Below, one piece after another: positions 51,233-60,791 of a DNA stretch of 64,000 nucleotides. How positions within the stretch are numbered: position 1 is the stretch's first letter; every line of letters starts with the position of its first letter. The translations under genes were made by a program, and so were the position numbers. The stretch comes from Dickeya oryzae (GTDB lineage Bacteria; Pseudomonadota; Gammaproteobacteria; Enterobacterales; Enterobacteriaceae): positions 62,001 through 126,000 of the forward strand of contig NZ_ML762921.1 in the NCBI RefSeq assembly GCF_009372235.1. The letters are read 5' to 3'. The notes beneath the pieces were generated by a model. It was not told where the DNA came from, searched no databases, and saw only the letters and a list, made by a program, of their open reading frames with translations.

Positions 51233-52474
51233 ATGAAGATTATCAACGCCGTGTTACGCCATCAGCCTGGGCTCTACACCGTGCAACTGCAAAATGGCCT
51301 GATTGCGACCATCGACGCCCAACCCGGTCCGCACCCTGCCGCACCCGACGATATCGACGCCGCAGGGCAACTGGTGATTCCACCACTGGTAGAACCGCAC
51401 ATTCATCTTGATGCCGTTCTGACGGCGGGTGAGCCGCAGTGGAATATGAGTGGCACGTTGTTTGAAGGCATCGAACGCTGGAGCCAACGCAAAGCGACGA
51501 TCACCCACGACGATACCCGGCACCGGGCGTATACCGCCATCGGCATGTTGCGCGATCACGGCATCCAGCATGTCCGTACCCATGTTGATGTCACCGATCC
51601 CTCGCTGGCGGCACTGGAAGCCATGCTCGAACTCAAAAACGAGGTACGCGACCTGATAGACCTGCAAATCGTCGCCTTTCCACAAGAAGGTATCGAGTCG
51701 TATCCGGATGGTCGCCAGTTAATGGAACGCGCCATTGCGCTCGGTGCGGATGTGGTTGGCGGCATCCCCCACTTTGAAAATACCCGTGAACAGGGCGTCA
51801 GTTCCGTGAAGTTTTTGATGGATCTGGCAGAGCGTACCGGGTGTCTGGTTGACGTGCATTGTGATGAAACCGATGACCCGCATTCACGCTTTCTGGAGGT
51901 ACTGGCGGAAGAAGCACGGGTGCGGGACATGGGGGCGCGGGTCACCGCCAGCCATACGGTGGCGATGGGATCGTATGACAACGCGTACTGCTCGAAGCTG
52001 TTTCGTCTGTTGCGCCGCTCAGGCATCAGCTTCGTCTCCTGTCCGACGGAAAGCATCCACCTGCAAGGACGGTTCGATACCTTTCCTAAACGCCGTGGCG
52101 TGACCCGCGTTGCCGAACTGGACCGCGCGGGTATGAACGTCTGCTTCGGGCAGGACTCCATCAGAGACCCGTGGTATCCACTCGGCAACGGCAATATTCT
52201 GCGGGTTCTCGACGCCGGGCTACATATTTGCCACATGATGGGGTATCAGGACCTGCAACGTTGCCTCGACTTCGTCACTGACAATAGCGCCAAAGCCCTG
52301 CATTTGGGTGAGCGTTACGGTATCGCTGTCGGTCGCCCGGCCAATCTGGTGATTATGGATGCACAAAACGACTACGACGCACTCCAGCGGCAGGCAAAGG
52401 CACGGTTATCTATCCGCCACGGACGCATCATCATGCAGCGTGCGCCCGAACTCGTTATTTATCCGACAACGTAA
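51233..52474 (+). CDS. CodA-like amidohydrolase (cytosine-deaminase family)
   Basis: 413 residues, clearly related to E. coli cytosine deaminase: VEPHIHLD (metal HxH), VRTHVDV, LQIVAFPQEG, VHCDETDD (catalytic Glu), ASHTVAM and FGQDSIRDPWYPLG. The last motif is FGHDDVFDPWYPLG in E. coli CodA; the metal-binding Asp313 is kept, but the next residue, the substrate-contacting Asp314, is Ser. The specificity may therefore differ from cytosine (an isocytosine-, isoguanine- or creatinine-like ring are guesses). Start ATG 51233 with AGGAG five bases upstream. No codB-type permease adjoins. Confidence 0.85.
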   Translation: MKIINAVLRHQPGLYTVQLQNGLIATIDAQPGPHPAAPDDIDAAGQLVIPPLVEPHIHLDAVLTAGEPQWNMSGTLFEGIERWSQRKATITHDDTRHRAYTAIGMLRDHGIQHVRTHVDVTDPSLAALEAMLELKNEVRDLIDLQIVAFPQEGIESYPDGRQLMERAIALGADVVGGIPHFENTREQGVSSVKFLMDLAERTGCLVDVHCDETDDPHSRFLEVLAEEARVRDMGARVTASHTVAMGSYDNAYCSKLFRLLRRSGISFVSCPTESIHLQGRFDTFPKRRGVTRVAELDRAGMNVCFGQDSIRDPWYPLGNGNILRVLDAGLHICHMMGYQDLQRCLDFVTDNSAKALHLGERYGIAVGRPANLVIMDAQNDYDALQRQAKARLSIRHGRIIMQRAPELVIYPTT

Positions 52475-52768
52475 CTGTCTGACAACGTCACCGGACTCGT
52501 TATGAATCCGCGTTCACGATTAGTGCGCCGTCGCAACAACGCAAGGGTGATACCGTCGTCACCCTTTTTCATCAAACTTCTTGCCAACACCTCAGAAATC
52601 GCTGCTGATGGTCGATAATTTCTTTGTCAGGAAAATTTCCCAAAAATGAACTAAAAGGAAGTAATCGGACAAACGCCTGCATCGAAAACGGCCCGCCGTC
52701 ACCATGCCGTTAACCGCGTATCAACACGGATTGTCATAAGAAGAACAGTATCGATGATGAGGTGAATG

Positions 52769-54838
52769 ATGACCGGTTCTGTATGGAATTCAGAAAGTCT
52801 GTTTCAGGGCATCCTCGACCGCTGCCCGGTGGGCATTGCCGTTATCAACTATGACGGAAAGTATGTCACCGTCAATCCTGCCTATAGCGCTATTTATGGT
52901 TACACTCAGGAAGAGATGATTAACCATTCCTTTACCATGGTTTTTCCTGAGTCTGCTCGGGCATCCGTTCTGGCGCGTCATCAGTCGTTTCTCGATGAAG
53001 GCGGCAAGCTGGGCGGGGAATGGACGGTCGTGCGTCATGACGGCGCTGTCCTGACGGTCTGGTCAGAATCGGTTCCCTTCGCACAGCACGGCCACAAAGC
53101 CGACCGACTGGTGTACGTCCTCGATATTACCGAGCGCCAGAAAGCACGTGAACAGATGAAGATTGCCGCCACGGTCTACCAAAGTACCCAGGAAGCCATC
53201 ATCGTCATCGATACCCATCGAAAAATTATCTCTATCAACCCGGCTTTTACGCGCCTGACCGGATATAGCGAAGCCGATGTTGTGGGACAAACATCGTACA
53301 TATTCCGCTCCACTCGTCATGATATCGCTTTCTATGATGCCATCTGGCGCAAAGTGAATGAGGATGGGCTGTGGATTGGTGAAATGTGGGATCGTAAAAA
53401 AGACGGCAGCGACTATCTCCGCGAACTGACCATCAATGTGGTCAAAGACGCCACAGGCACCCCCATCAACTATGTCGGTGTGTTTTCCGACATTACCCAG
53501 CGCAAGCAACAAGAGGCGTTAATCTGGCAACAAGCCAACTACGATGCCGTTACCGCGCTGCCAAACCGACACAGATTTCAGGATAAACTCGAACGCGCAG
53601 TTGAACACGCCAGGCAAACCGGCCACACCATGGCGTTAATGCTGATAGACCTGGATCACTTCAAATCGGTTAACGACAGCCTGGGGCACCGCGCTGGCGA
53701 TGCGCTGCTGTTTGCGGTATCGACCCGCATTACCGACTGTATTCAGGGTGCCGATACCATTGCGCGTATCGGCGGCGATGAATTTGCCATTATCCTGTCT
53801 GACTTGCAGCGAACCGATGACTGTGAGCATCTGGCTAACACCTTGCTGCAACGATTGGCTCAACCGTTCAATATCGATGGCGAAAGCATGCTGGTTTCCG
53901 CCAGTATCGGTATCGCGTTATTTCCCAATGACAGCGACACGCTGGAAGAACTGTTCAAACATGCCGATCAGGCGATGTATGCAGCCAAGAACGCGGGGCG
54001 CAACGGCTTTCATTATTTCACGCCTGCCTTGCAACAGGCTGCACACGCCCGCTTACGCCTGACCAACGATCTGCGCCAGGCGCTTGAGTGCGCTCAATTC
54101 GAGGTTTACTACCAGCCGATCATCGAACTGGCTACTAACAGGATAACCAAGGCTGAGGCGCTGGTGCGCTGGCATCATCCCGTACGCGGTATGGTCAGCC
54201 CGGCGGAATTCATTCCACTTGCGGAAGATACCGGCCTGATTGTTCCACTCGGCGATTGGGTCGCACAGCAGGCCATCATTCAGTTGGCGCAATGGCGTAA
54301 CACCCTTGACCCGCACTTTCAGATAGCCATCAACCAGTCTCCGATTCAGCTACGCAGCAAAGATTTCACTGAAATGAGCTGGGTGCAGGAACTGGCGCGA
54401 CACGGGTTGGACGGCAGCGCCGTGATCATCGAAATCACCGAAGGGCTGCTGCTGAATGCCGAACTGCGGGTGAATAACAATCTGCATCTGCTGCGTGATG
54501 CCGGAATACAAATCGCCATTGATGATTTCGGTACCGGGTATTCATCACTGGCCTACCTCAGAAAATTCAATATCGATTGCCTGAAGATAGATCGTTCCTT
54601 CGTCGAGGATCTCGATGGCGTCGGGCTTGAACTGTGCGTGGCGATTATCGCGATGTCTCACAGCCTGGGCCTCAGTGTGGTAGCTGAAGGGGTTGAAACG
54701 CAGCACCAGCGCGACATTCTTACCCGACTCGGGTGCGACTATGCGCAGGGCTTTTTGTTCTCACGCCCCGTTCCAGCCACAGAGTTGACGATGCTGCTGC
54801 AAGCCGCCACCGATACGACTGAAACAAAACCAGCGTAA
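52769..54838 (+). CDS. PAS-PAS-GGDEF-EAL cyclic-di-GMP enzyme
   Basis: About 689 residues, no membrane helix. PAS 1 (about 10-125), PAS 2 with PAC (about 130-245), a GGDEF domain with intact IGGDEFAI (about 255-420) and an EAL domain with intact EALVRWHHP, DDFGTGYSSL and a final VAEGVET (about 430-685). Both catalytic motifs are canonical, so it could both make and break c-di-GMP, with the PAS domains setting the balance. ATG codons at 52766 and 52769 are adjacent; GAGGTGA precedes them. Monocistronic. Confidence 0.93.
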   Translation: MTGSVWNSESLFQGILDRCPVGIAVINYDGKYVTVNPAYSAIYGYTQEEMINHSFTMVFPESARASVLARHQSFLDEGGKLGGEWTVVRHDGAVLTVWSESVPFAQHGHKADRLVYVLDITERQKAREQMKIAATVYQSTQEAIIVIDTHRKIISINPAFTRLTGYSEADVVGQTSYIFRSTRHDIAFYDAIWRKVNEDGLWIGEMWDRKKDGSDYLRELTINVVKDATGTPINYVGVFSDITQRKQQEALIWQQANYDAVTALPNRHRFQDKLERAVEHARQTGHTMALMLIDLDHFKSVNDSLGHRAGDALLFAVSTRITDCIQGADTIARIGGDEFAIILSDLQRTDDCEHLANTLLQRLAQPFNIDGESMLVSASIGIALFPNDSDTLEELFKHADQAMYAAKNAGRNGFHYFTPALQQAAHARLRLTNDLRQALECAQFEVYYQPIIELATNRITKAEALVRWHHPVRGMVSPAEFIPLAEDTGLIVPLGDWVAQQAIIQLAQWRNTLDPHFQIAINQSPIQLRSKDFTEMSWVQELARHGLDGSAVIIEITEGLLLNAELRVNNNLHLLRDAGIQIAIDDFGTGYSSLAYLRKFNIDCLKIDRSFVEDLDGVGLELCVAIIAMSHSLGLSVVAEGVETQHQRDILTRLGCDYAQGFLFSRPVPATELTMLLQAATDTTETKPA

Positions 54839-54881
54839 ACCGAAGGCAATGCTGACGATAGCTGTGCATGACGCATGATTC

Positions 54882-54950
54882 TTCACGACGGTAGCTATTC
54901 ACGATGGTAGCTACTCACGATGGTAGCTACTCACGGTGATAGCCATTCAC
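54882..54950. repeat. 16-bp tandem repeat, about 4.3 copies
   Basis: Copies of TTCACGAYGGTAGCTA at 54882, 54898, 54914 and 54930 (the last degenerate), then TTCAC. Located between the convergent c-di-GMP gene and the PilT-like gene, and non-coding. Confidence 0.85.
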
Positions 54951-54964
54951 AGCCGCGCGATATG

Positions 54965-55987
54965 TCAAAGCCAGCTATCGTCTGCGCAGCCGTCCGCTAA
55001 CAGGCCGTCCTGACAGCGCTGTTGGTAGCTCTGCTCAAAGGTCTGCATCCCCACCTGGCTGCCGGTTTGCAACAAACTCGGCAACTGGTGGGTTTTGCCT
55101 TCGCGAATCAGGTTACTCACCGCCGGTGTGGCAAGCAGTACCTCAAATAGCGCCACACGCCCACCCTGCACGCCCGGCAAGAGCTTCTGTGCCACGACCG
55201 CCTGCAAACTCGCCGCCAGTTGTGTGCGCACAAAGGCTTTCTCTTCGGCCGGGAACACGTCCACCAATCGCTCCACCGCCTGCACCGCCCGCCGGGTATG
55301 CAACGTCGCCAGTACCAGATGGCCGGTCTCCGCCGCCGTCAGCGCCAGCCGGATGGTCTCGCTGTCACGCAACTCTCCCAATAACAACACATCCGGGTCT
55401 TCACGCAACGCAGCCCGCAAAGCGCTGGCGAACCCCTCACTGTGTCGGCCGATTTCCCGCTGCTGGATCAGGCTACGTTGACTGGTATGCAGGAATTCAA
55501 TCGGGTCTTCCAGCGTAATAATATGGCGGGCACAGCATTGATTCAGTGCGGCGATCATCGCTGCCAGGGTGGTCGATTTCCCGCTGCCGGTCGCCCCGGT
55601 CACCAGAATCAGTCCATCCGTGCGTTCAGCCAATGCCGCGACCACCGCAGGTGCCCGCAGTGCCTGCAAATCCGGCTGGCCGTGTGGGATCAAGCGTAGC
55701 GCTGCCGATAAACCGTGGCGTTGCATGAACAGATTGGCCCGCAACCGCTGCCCTCCCGCCAGCGTCAACGCACAGTCGGTCTGCCCGCACCGGCGCAACT
55801 GCTGCTCGCACTCCGGGTCCAGCCAGCTCTGACACCATTGTTCCAGTTCGGTGTGATGTAACGGCGGTTGGGTCGCATCCGCCACCAGTTGGCCGTCGAT
55901 ACGCCACACCGGGGGATGACCGCTGCACAGGTGCAGATCGGATACATTCTGTTTTACACTAGCGTTCACCCATTCACTCACATCCAT
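54965..55987 (-). CDS. yggR: PilT-like type IV pilus ATPase YggR
   Basis: 340 residues. An N-terminal PAS-like part (DLHL.SG.PPVWRIDG) precedes the secretion-ATPase core with Walker A GATGSGKST (about 129-137), Asp box ITLEDPIEF, Walker B region LREDPDVLLLGELRDSET and the His box TGHLVLATLHT. The LLGELRD differs from the usual LVGEMRD only conservatively. Powers pilus retraction in PilT; the role of YggR is unproven and no pilus genes adjoin. Its start is only 21 bp from the divergent yggS start, as in E. coli. Confidence 0.9.
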   Translation of the reverse strand: MDVSEWVNASVKQNVSDLHLCSGHPPVWRIDGQLVADATQPPLHHTELEQWCQSWLDPECEQQLRRCGQTDCALTLAGGQRLRANLFMQRHGLSAALRLIPHGQPDLQALRAPAVVAALAERTDGLILVTGATGSGKSTTLAAMIAALNQCCARHIITLEDPIEFLHTSQRSLIQQREIGRHSEGFASALRAALREDPDVLLLGELRDSETIRLALTAAETGHLVLATLHTRRAVQAVERLVDVFPAEEKAFVRTQLAASLQAVVAQKLLPGVQGGRVALFEVLLATPAVSNLIREGKTHQLPSLLQTGSQVGMQTFEQSYQQRCQDGLLADGCADDSWL

Positions 55988-56008
55988 TTATTGGCCTCCT
56001 GAATCACT

Positions 56009-56737
56009 ATGACGATGACACCGATATCGACAGTTCAGCACAACCTACAGGACGTCCGGCAGAAAATCTCAGCGGCAGCACAACGCTGCGGGCGTGCGCC
56101 AGAAGAGATTACGCTGCTTGCCGTCAGCAAAACCAAACCTGTGAGCGCGCTCGAAGAAGCCATCGCGGCTGGGCAGCGGGCATTTGGTGAAAACTATGTA
56201 CAGGAAGGGGTGGATAAGGTTCGTCATTTTCAGACCGCCCTGCCTGATATCGCGCTGGAATGGCACTTTATCGGGCCGTTGCAGTCGAATAAAAGTCGTC
56301 TGGTGGCAGAACATTTCGACTGGTGCCACACCATTGATAGGCTGCGTATCGCCCAGCGCCTGAGCGAGCAACGCCCGGCGCACCTGCCACCGCTCAATGT
56401 ACTGTTGCAGGTCAACATCAGTCAGGAAGCGAGCAAATCCGGCATTCTGGTCAGCGAACTACCCGCACTGGCCGCCAGCGTGGCGACACTACCGAATCTG
56501 CGACTGCGCGGACTGATGGCGATCCCCGCGCCGCAAACGGATCACGCCCAGCAGCTGGCGGTATTTCGCCACATGACTGAACTTTTTCTGCAACTGAAAG
56601 TGGATTATGGCACCTTGGATACCTTGTCGATGGGGATGACCGACGACATGGCTGCCGCCATTGAAGCTGGCAGCACGATGGTACGCATCGGTACCGCAAT
56701 TTTTGGCGCACGTGATTATAGTTCGCCGACCAGTTAA
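56009..56737 (+). CDS. yggS: PLP homeostasis protein YggS
   Basis: 242 residues of the alanine-racemase N-terminal fold. PLP Lys in LLAVSKTKP, then GENYVQEG, WHFIGPLQSNK, LLQVNISQEASKSG and LSMGMTDDM..AIEAGSTMVRIGTAIFG. Binds PLP and keeps vitamin B6 and amino-acid pools balanced; no catalytic activity is known. First gene of a run with proC, yggT, yggU, rdgB and hemW. Start ATG 56009 (an ATG at 56015 is also possible); the ribosome-binding site is weak. Confidence 0.96.
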   Translation: MTMTPISTVQHNLQDVRQKISAAAQRCGRAPEEITLLAVSKTKPVSALEEAIAAGQRAFGENYVQEGVDKVRHFQTALPDIALEWHFIGPLQSNKSRLVAEHFDWCHTIDRLRIAQRLSEQRPAHLPPLNVLLQVNISQEASKSGILVSELPALAASVATLPNLRLRGLMAIPAPQTDHAQQLAVFRHMTELFLQLKVDYGTLDTLSMGMTDDMAAAIEAGSTMVRIGTAIFGARDYSSPTS

Positions 56738-56769
56738 CCTAACGGACAGACGAAAACAGCGAGAATCTG

Positions 56770-57591
56770 ATGGAACACCGTAAAATAGCCTTTATCGGCG
56801 CGGGCAATATGGCACAGGCGATCGTCGCCGGTTTGATGGCAGGCGGTTATCCGGCCCACCAGGTCAGCGTTAGCGCACCGTCCGCCACCCACCGGGATCA
56901 ACTGGCCGCCCGCTATGGCATTGCCAGCCTGAGCGACAATGCCGCCTGTGCGCGTGACGCCGATGTGGTGGTGCTGGCGGTTAAACCGCAACTGATGGCC
57001 GACGTTTGCGGGGAACTGGCAAAACAGGTGGATTTCAACGGCAAGCTGGTATTATCGATCGCCGCCGGTGTTAACGTCGCCCGCTTCCGCCAGTTATTGG
57101 GCGCATCGATCAACATGGTGCGTATCATGCCAAATACCCCCTCGCTGGTAGGTCAGGGCATGAGCGGATTATACGCACCGGCCGGGGTTAACGAGGCCGA
57201 TCGCGCCTTTGCCGGTGACCTGATGCAAAGCGTTGGTAAACTGTGCTGGGTCGCCGACGAGTCGCACATTAACGGCGTGATTGCCGCTGCCGGTAGCGCA
57301 CCTGCCTACTTCTTCCTGTTTATGGAAGCGATGCAGCAGGAGGCCATGCGTCAGGGGTTCGACGCCGACACCGCCCGATTGCTGGTACAGCAGGCGGCTA
57401 GCGGTGCAGCAGCACTGGTGGAAGCCAGCCCGCAGACCCCGTTATCGACCCTGCGGGAAAATGTAACCTCCAAGGGCGGCACCACCGCCGAGGCGCTACG
57501 CGTATTTAACGAGCGCCAGTTGAGCCAGACGGTCGCTGATGCTATGCAGGCCGCTGTGCACCGGGCAAAGGAAATGGAATCGCTGTTCTGA
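56770..57591 (+). CDS. proC: Pyrroline-5-carboxylate reductase
   Basis: 273 residues. Rossmann start IAFIGAGNMAQAIVAGL, then VVVLAVKPQLM, RIMPNTPSLVGQGMSGLYA, SGSAPAYFF-like AAGSAPAYFFLFMEAM and the C-terminal dimer segment VTSKGGTTAEAL. Performs the last step of proline synthesis with NAD(P)H. Follows yggS by 32 bp. Confidence 0.97.
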   Translation: MEHRKIAFIGAGNMAQAIVAGLMAGGYPAHQVSVSAPSATHRDQLAARYGIASLSDNAACARDADVVVLAVKPQLMADVCGELAKQVDFNGKLVLSIAAGVNVARFRQLLGASINMVRIMPNTPSLVGQGMSGLYAPAGVNEADRAFAGDLMQSVGKLCWVADESHINGVIAAAGSAPAYFFLFMEAMQQEAMRQGFDADTARLLVQQAASGAAALVEASPQTPLSTLRENVTSKGGTTAEALRVFNERQLSQTVADAMQAAVHRAKEMESLF

Positions 57592-57634
57592 TTACCACCT
57601 GAAAGATGACTTTGAATGAAGGAATGACCCTCTG

Positions 57635-58189
57635 ATGCTGACCCTGACTTTTCTGGTCAAAACCCTGATTGACCTGTACGTGATGGTGTTGCTGCTGCGT
57701 ATCTGGATGCAATGGGCTCGCAGTGATTTTTATAACCCGCTGGCGCAGTTCGTGGTGAAAATCACTCAGCCGATCATCGGCCCGTTGCGTCGCATTATCC
57801 CGTCGCTGGGGCCCATCGACAGCGCCTCGTTGCTGTTGGCGTTTCTGCTCACCACGCTGAAGTACCCGTTGCTGTTGCTGATTCAGGTCGGCTCGCTCTC
57901 GCTAAGCCCGATCAACTTGCTGGTGGGGCTGCTGGCACTGATCAAATCCGCTGGTTATCTGGTGTTCTGGATTGTGATCATTCGCTCGCTGATGAGCTGG
58001 ATTAGCCAGGGCCGCAGCCCGGTGGATTACATGCTGCACCAACTGACTGAACCGTTGATGGGCCCGATACGCCGTATTCTGCCCTCGGCAGGTGGTCTGG
58101 ATTTCTCGCCGATGATCGTGATTCTGGTGCTGTACGTGTTGAATTACCTCGGCATGGATTTCTTCCCAGGGCTGTGGTTCTTGCTGTGA
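57635..58189 (+). CDS. yggT: YggT-family membrane protein
   Basis: 184 residues with two YGGT repeats (about 1-90 and 95-184), each a hydrophobic helix pair. The repeat signature [24 protein letters not shown] recurs as [20 protein letters not shown]. Inner membrane; implicated in osmotic or K+ homeostasis in some bacteria, otherwise unclear. Its stop overlaps the yggU start. Confidence 0.94.
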   Translation: MLTLTFLVKTLIDLYVMVLLLRIWMQWARSDFYNPLAQFVVKITQPIIGPLRRIIPSLGPIDSASLLLAFLLTTLKYPLLLLIQVGSLSLSPINLLVGLLALIKSAGYLVFWIVIIRSLMSWISQGRSPVDYMLHQLTEPLMGPIRRILPSAGGLDFSPMIVILVLYVLNYLGMDFFPGLWFLL

Positions 58190-58476
58190 GTGCCGTCAGT
58201 CGTTGTGAAGACGGGCTGGTGATTCGGCTGTATATTCAGCCGAAAGCCAGCCGGGATCAAATTGTCGGGCTGCATGGCGACGAGCTTAAAGTCGCCATCA
58301 CCGCACCACCGGTAGACGGTCAGGCCAATGCCCACCTGATCAAATTTCTCGCCAGGCAATTCCGGGTCGCCAAAGGTATGGTCACCATCGAAAAAGGGGA
58401 GCTTGGACGTCACAAACAGATTAGGATCGTCAACCCGCAAACCATCCCGGCCGATGTCGCGGGCCTCATTTCCTGA
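58186..58476 (+). CDS. yggU: YggU (DUF167) protein
   Basis: 96 residues: [39 protein letters not shown] and [16 protein letters not shown] match E. coli YggU closely. Function unknown. The GTG at 58186 overlaps the yggT TGA, which makes it a coupled start. Confidence 0.94.
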   Translation: MSAVSRCEDGLVIRLYIQPKASRDQIVGLHGDELKVAITAPPVDGQANAHLIKFLARQFRVAKGMVTIEKGELGRHKQIRIVNPQTIPADVAGLIS

Positions 58477-58523
58477 GCCGATTCCCTGAATAAAACATCC
58501 CAGACAGATTGCAGGAACAACAG

Positions 58524-59117
58524 ATGCAAAACGTGGTTTTAGCCACCGGCAACGCCGGTAAAGTGCGTGAACTCGCCGGTCTGCTGGCGGCTTTTGGTCT
58601 CGACGTGGTGGCACAAACCACGCTGGGCGTCGATTCCGCCGAAGAAACCGGTTTGACCTTTATCGAAAACGCCATTCTGAAAGCGCGCCACGCCGCGCGC
58701 GCGACCGGCCTGCCCGCCATTGCCGATGATTCGGGACTGGCAGTCAACGCGCTGGGCGGCGCGCCGGGCATTTATTCCGCCCGCTACGCCGGAGAAGACG
58801 CCAGCGACCAGCAGAATCTGGACAAACTGCTGGCGATACTCGACAACGTGCCGGACGAACAGCGTCAGGCCAGTTTCCACTGTGTGCTGGTGTATTTGCG
58901 CCACGCGGATGACCCGACGCCACTGGTGTGCCACGGCAGTTGGCAGGGAGTCATCACCCGCGCGCCTGTCGGTGCGGGCGGTTTTGGCTACGATCCCATC
59001 TTCTTCGTGCCGCAACTCGGCAAAACCGCTGCCGAACTCAGCCGCGAAGAGAAAAACGCCCACTCCCACCGTGGACAGGCGCTGCGTCAATTACTGGATG
59101 CGCTGCGACATGCTTAA
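58524..59117 (+). CDS. rdgB: XTP/dITP diphosphatase RdgB
   Basis: 197 residues of the Ham1/RdgB family: [51 protein letters not shown], and [11 protein letters not shown]. Removes non-canonical purine nucleotides (ITP, XTP) from the pool. Start ATG 58524 with AGGAAC upstream; the frame is open five codons further (TTG). Overlaps hemW by 8 nt. Confidence 0.96.
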   Translation: MQNVVLATGNAGKVRELAGLLAAFGLDVVAQTTLGVDSAEETGLTFIENAILKARHAARATGLPAIADDSGLAVNALGGAPGIYSARYAGEDASDQQNLDKLLAILDNVPDEQRQASFHCVLVYLRHADDPTPLVCHGSWQGVITRAPVGAGGFGYDPIFFVPQLGKTAAELSREEKNAHSHRGQALRQLLDALRHA

Positions 59118-60249
59118 TTTGCCGCCGCTAAGCCTGTATATCCACATCCCCTGGTGCGTGCAGAAGTGCCCTTATTGCGACTTCAACTCCCACGCGCTCA
59201 AAGGCGAAGTACCGCACGACGATTATGTGGCGCACCTGCTGGCCGATCTGGATGCCGACCTGCCGATGGTGAGCACTCGCCCTCTGCACAGCATTTTTAT
59301 CGGCGGCGGCACACCGAGCCTGCTCAGCGCCGAGGCGATGCAACAGTTGCTCGATGGCGTGCGGGCCAGGTTGTCACTGGTGCCGGACGCGGAAATCACC
59401 ATGGAAGCCAACCCCGGAACCGTAGAAGCCGACAGGTTCAGCGGTTACCAGCGCGCAGGGGTTAACCGTATTTCCATCGGCGTGCAGAGCTTTAGCCCGG
59501 ATAAACTGACGCGCCTGGGCCGCATCCACGGCCCGCAAGAGGCCAAACGCGCCGCGGTTCTCGCCGCCGGTCTGGGGCTGCGCAGTTTCAATCTGGATTT
59601 GATGCACGGCCTGCCAGAGCAGTCGCTGGATGAGGCGCTGGATGATTTACGTCAGGCGATAGCGCTTAACCCGCCGCACCTGTCCTGGTATCAGTTGACC
59701 ATCGAACCCAATACTCTGTTTGGTTCACGCCCGCCGGTGCTGCCAGACGACGATGCGCTGTGGGATATTTTTGAGCAAGGGCACCGTTTGCTGAGCGACG
59801 CCGGTTACCAGCAGTATGAAACCTCGGCCTACGCCAAACCGGGTTACCAGTGTCAGCACAACCTCAACTATTGGCGCTTTGGTGATTATCTCGGTATCGG
59901 CTGCGGCGCACACGGCAAAATCACCTTCACCGATGGCGAGATCGTGCGCACGGTGAAAACCCGCCACCCACGCGGCTATATGCAGGGGAATTACCTGCAA
60001 CAACGCAGCGAAGTCGCACTGGCTGACCGTCCATTCGAGTTTTTTATGAACCGCTTTCGGTTGCTGGAACCGGCACCCCGCGCTGATTTCACCGCGTATA
60101 CCGGCCTGCCGGAAAGCGTAATCAGGGAACAACTGGACGCCGCACTGAGGCAAGGCTACCTCACGGAAACCGAACAGCACTGGCAGGTCACCGAGCACGG
60201 TAAGCTGTTTCTTAATTCGTTGCTGGAGCTCTTTTTGGCAGAAGAATAA
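59110..60249 (+). CDS. hemW: Radical SAM haem chaperone HemW
   Basis: 379 residues. The radical SAM cluster motif CxxxCxxC is at Cys16, Cys20, Cys23 ([12 protein letters not shown]), followed by [18 protein letters not shown], the LDLMHGLP region and a HemN-like C-terminal domain with [16 protein letters not shown]. HemW binds haem and delivers it to target enzymes; it lacks true HemN activity. Start ATG 59110 lies inside the end of rdgB. Last gene of the yggS-proC-yggT-yggU-rdgB-hemW run. Confidence 0.95.
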   Translation: MLNLPPLSLYIHIPWCVQKCPYCDFNSHALKGEVPHDDYVAHLLADLDADLPMVSTRPLHSIFIGGGTPSLLSAEAMQQLLDGVRARLSLVPDAEITMEANPGTVEADRFSGYQRAGVNRISIGVQSFSPDKLTRLGRIHGPQEAKRAAVLAAGLGLRSFNLDLMHGLPEQSLDEALDDLRQAIALNPPHLSWYQLTIEPNTLFGSRPPVLPDDDALWDIFEQGHRLLSDAGYQQYETSAYAKPGYQCQHNLNYWRFGDYLGIGCGAHGKITFTDGEIVRTVKTRHPRGYMQGNYLQQRSEVALADRPFEFFMNRFRLLEPAPRADFTAYTGLPESVIREQLDAALRQGYLTETEQHWQVTEHGKLFLNSLLELFLAEE

Positions 60250-60378
60250 GGAGTAAAGAAACTGAGCCAGGAGACAGCAATCTGTCTGAACCGGCTACTG
60301 GCTGGCAACGCGTTGAATTCCAGTCCTGGAGTATGACAAAGTGAGACGGATTTTCCCCTCGATAAAAGGTCAACTACC

Positions 60379-60507
60379 ATGAAAACCCTTATCTTACTGG
60401 TCGCAACCCTATTTATGGCGACCACATTGAGCGGATGCAACACCGCTCGCGGATTTGGTCAGGACGTTCAGAAGCTCGGCAGTACCATTTCCCATTCCGC
60501 CAGTTAA
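60379..60507 (+). CDS. Entericidin-like small lipoprotein
   Basis: 42 residues: MKTLILLVATLFMATTLSGC is a lipoprotein signal with lipobox LSGC (Cys20), followed by the entericidin core NTARGFGQDVQKLGSTISH. In E. coli the entericidins EcnA and EcnB form a toxin-antidote pair of lipoproteins that promote lysis in stationary phase. No second copy lies next to it here, so pairing cannot be assumed. An imperfect GC-rich hairpin follows at about 60524-60556. Confidence 0.85.
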   Translation: MKTLILLVATLFMATTLSGCNTARGFGQDVQKLGSTISHSAS

Positions 60508-60577
60508 CCCGGCGTCAAACCACACCAGCGCCCTGCCCGAGTGCAGGGCGGCGCTGTTACGCCTTAGCGCCACACTT

Positions 60578-60791
60578 AGAGCCTATCCCAGTAGGCGTTA
60601 TTGGCGTAGCCAGTTTGGACACGGGAAGCCGCGCAGACAACATGCGTTGCATGTTGAACGGACAGAGCACTTTGTCCGGCCCAACGGGCGAGCGCAGCGA
60701 GTAACCCGGAGCGTACGCGTAGTACGTGAGGATTTCGAGCACTGCCCAGGGCCAAAATGGCAAGTGAAATAGCCCTAATGGGATAGGCTCT
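60578..60791. repeat. Intergenic repeat, long copy (214 bp)
   Basis: Ends AGAGCCTATCCCAGTAGG and TAATGGGATAGGCTCT are inverted. In reverse orientation it is collinear with the element at 43538-43684 but carries about 67 extra internal bases, including a palindromic stretch around CATGCGTTGCATG. Its right end reaches the stop codon of elaA and could influence transcription termination there. Confidence 0.85.

Noticed and set aside
54882-54950. CRISPR array or iterons of an origin
   Set aside because: Units are contiguous with no spacers, and there is no replication initiator gene nearby.
59110-60249. Oxygen-independent coproporphyrinogen oxidase HemN
   Set aside because: Size, N-terminus and position behind rdgB match HemW (yggW), a haem chaperone.
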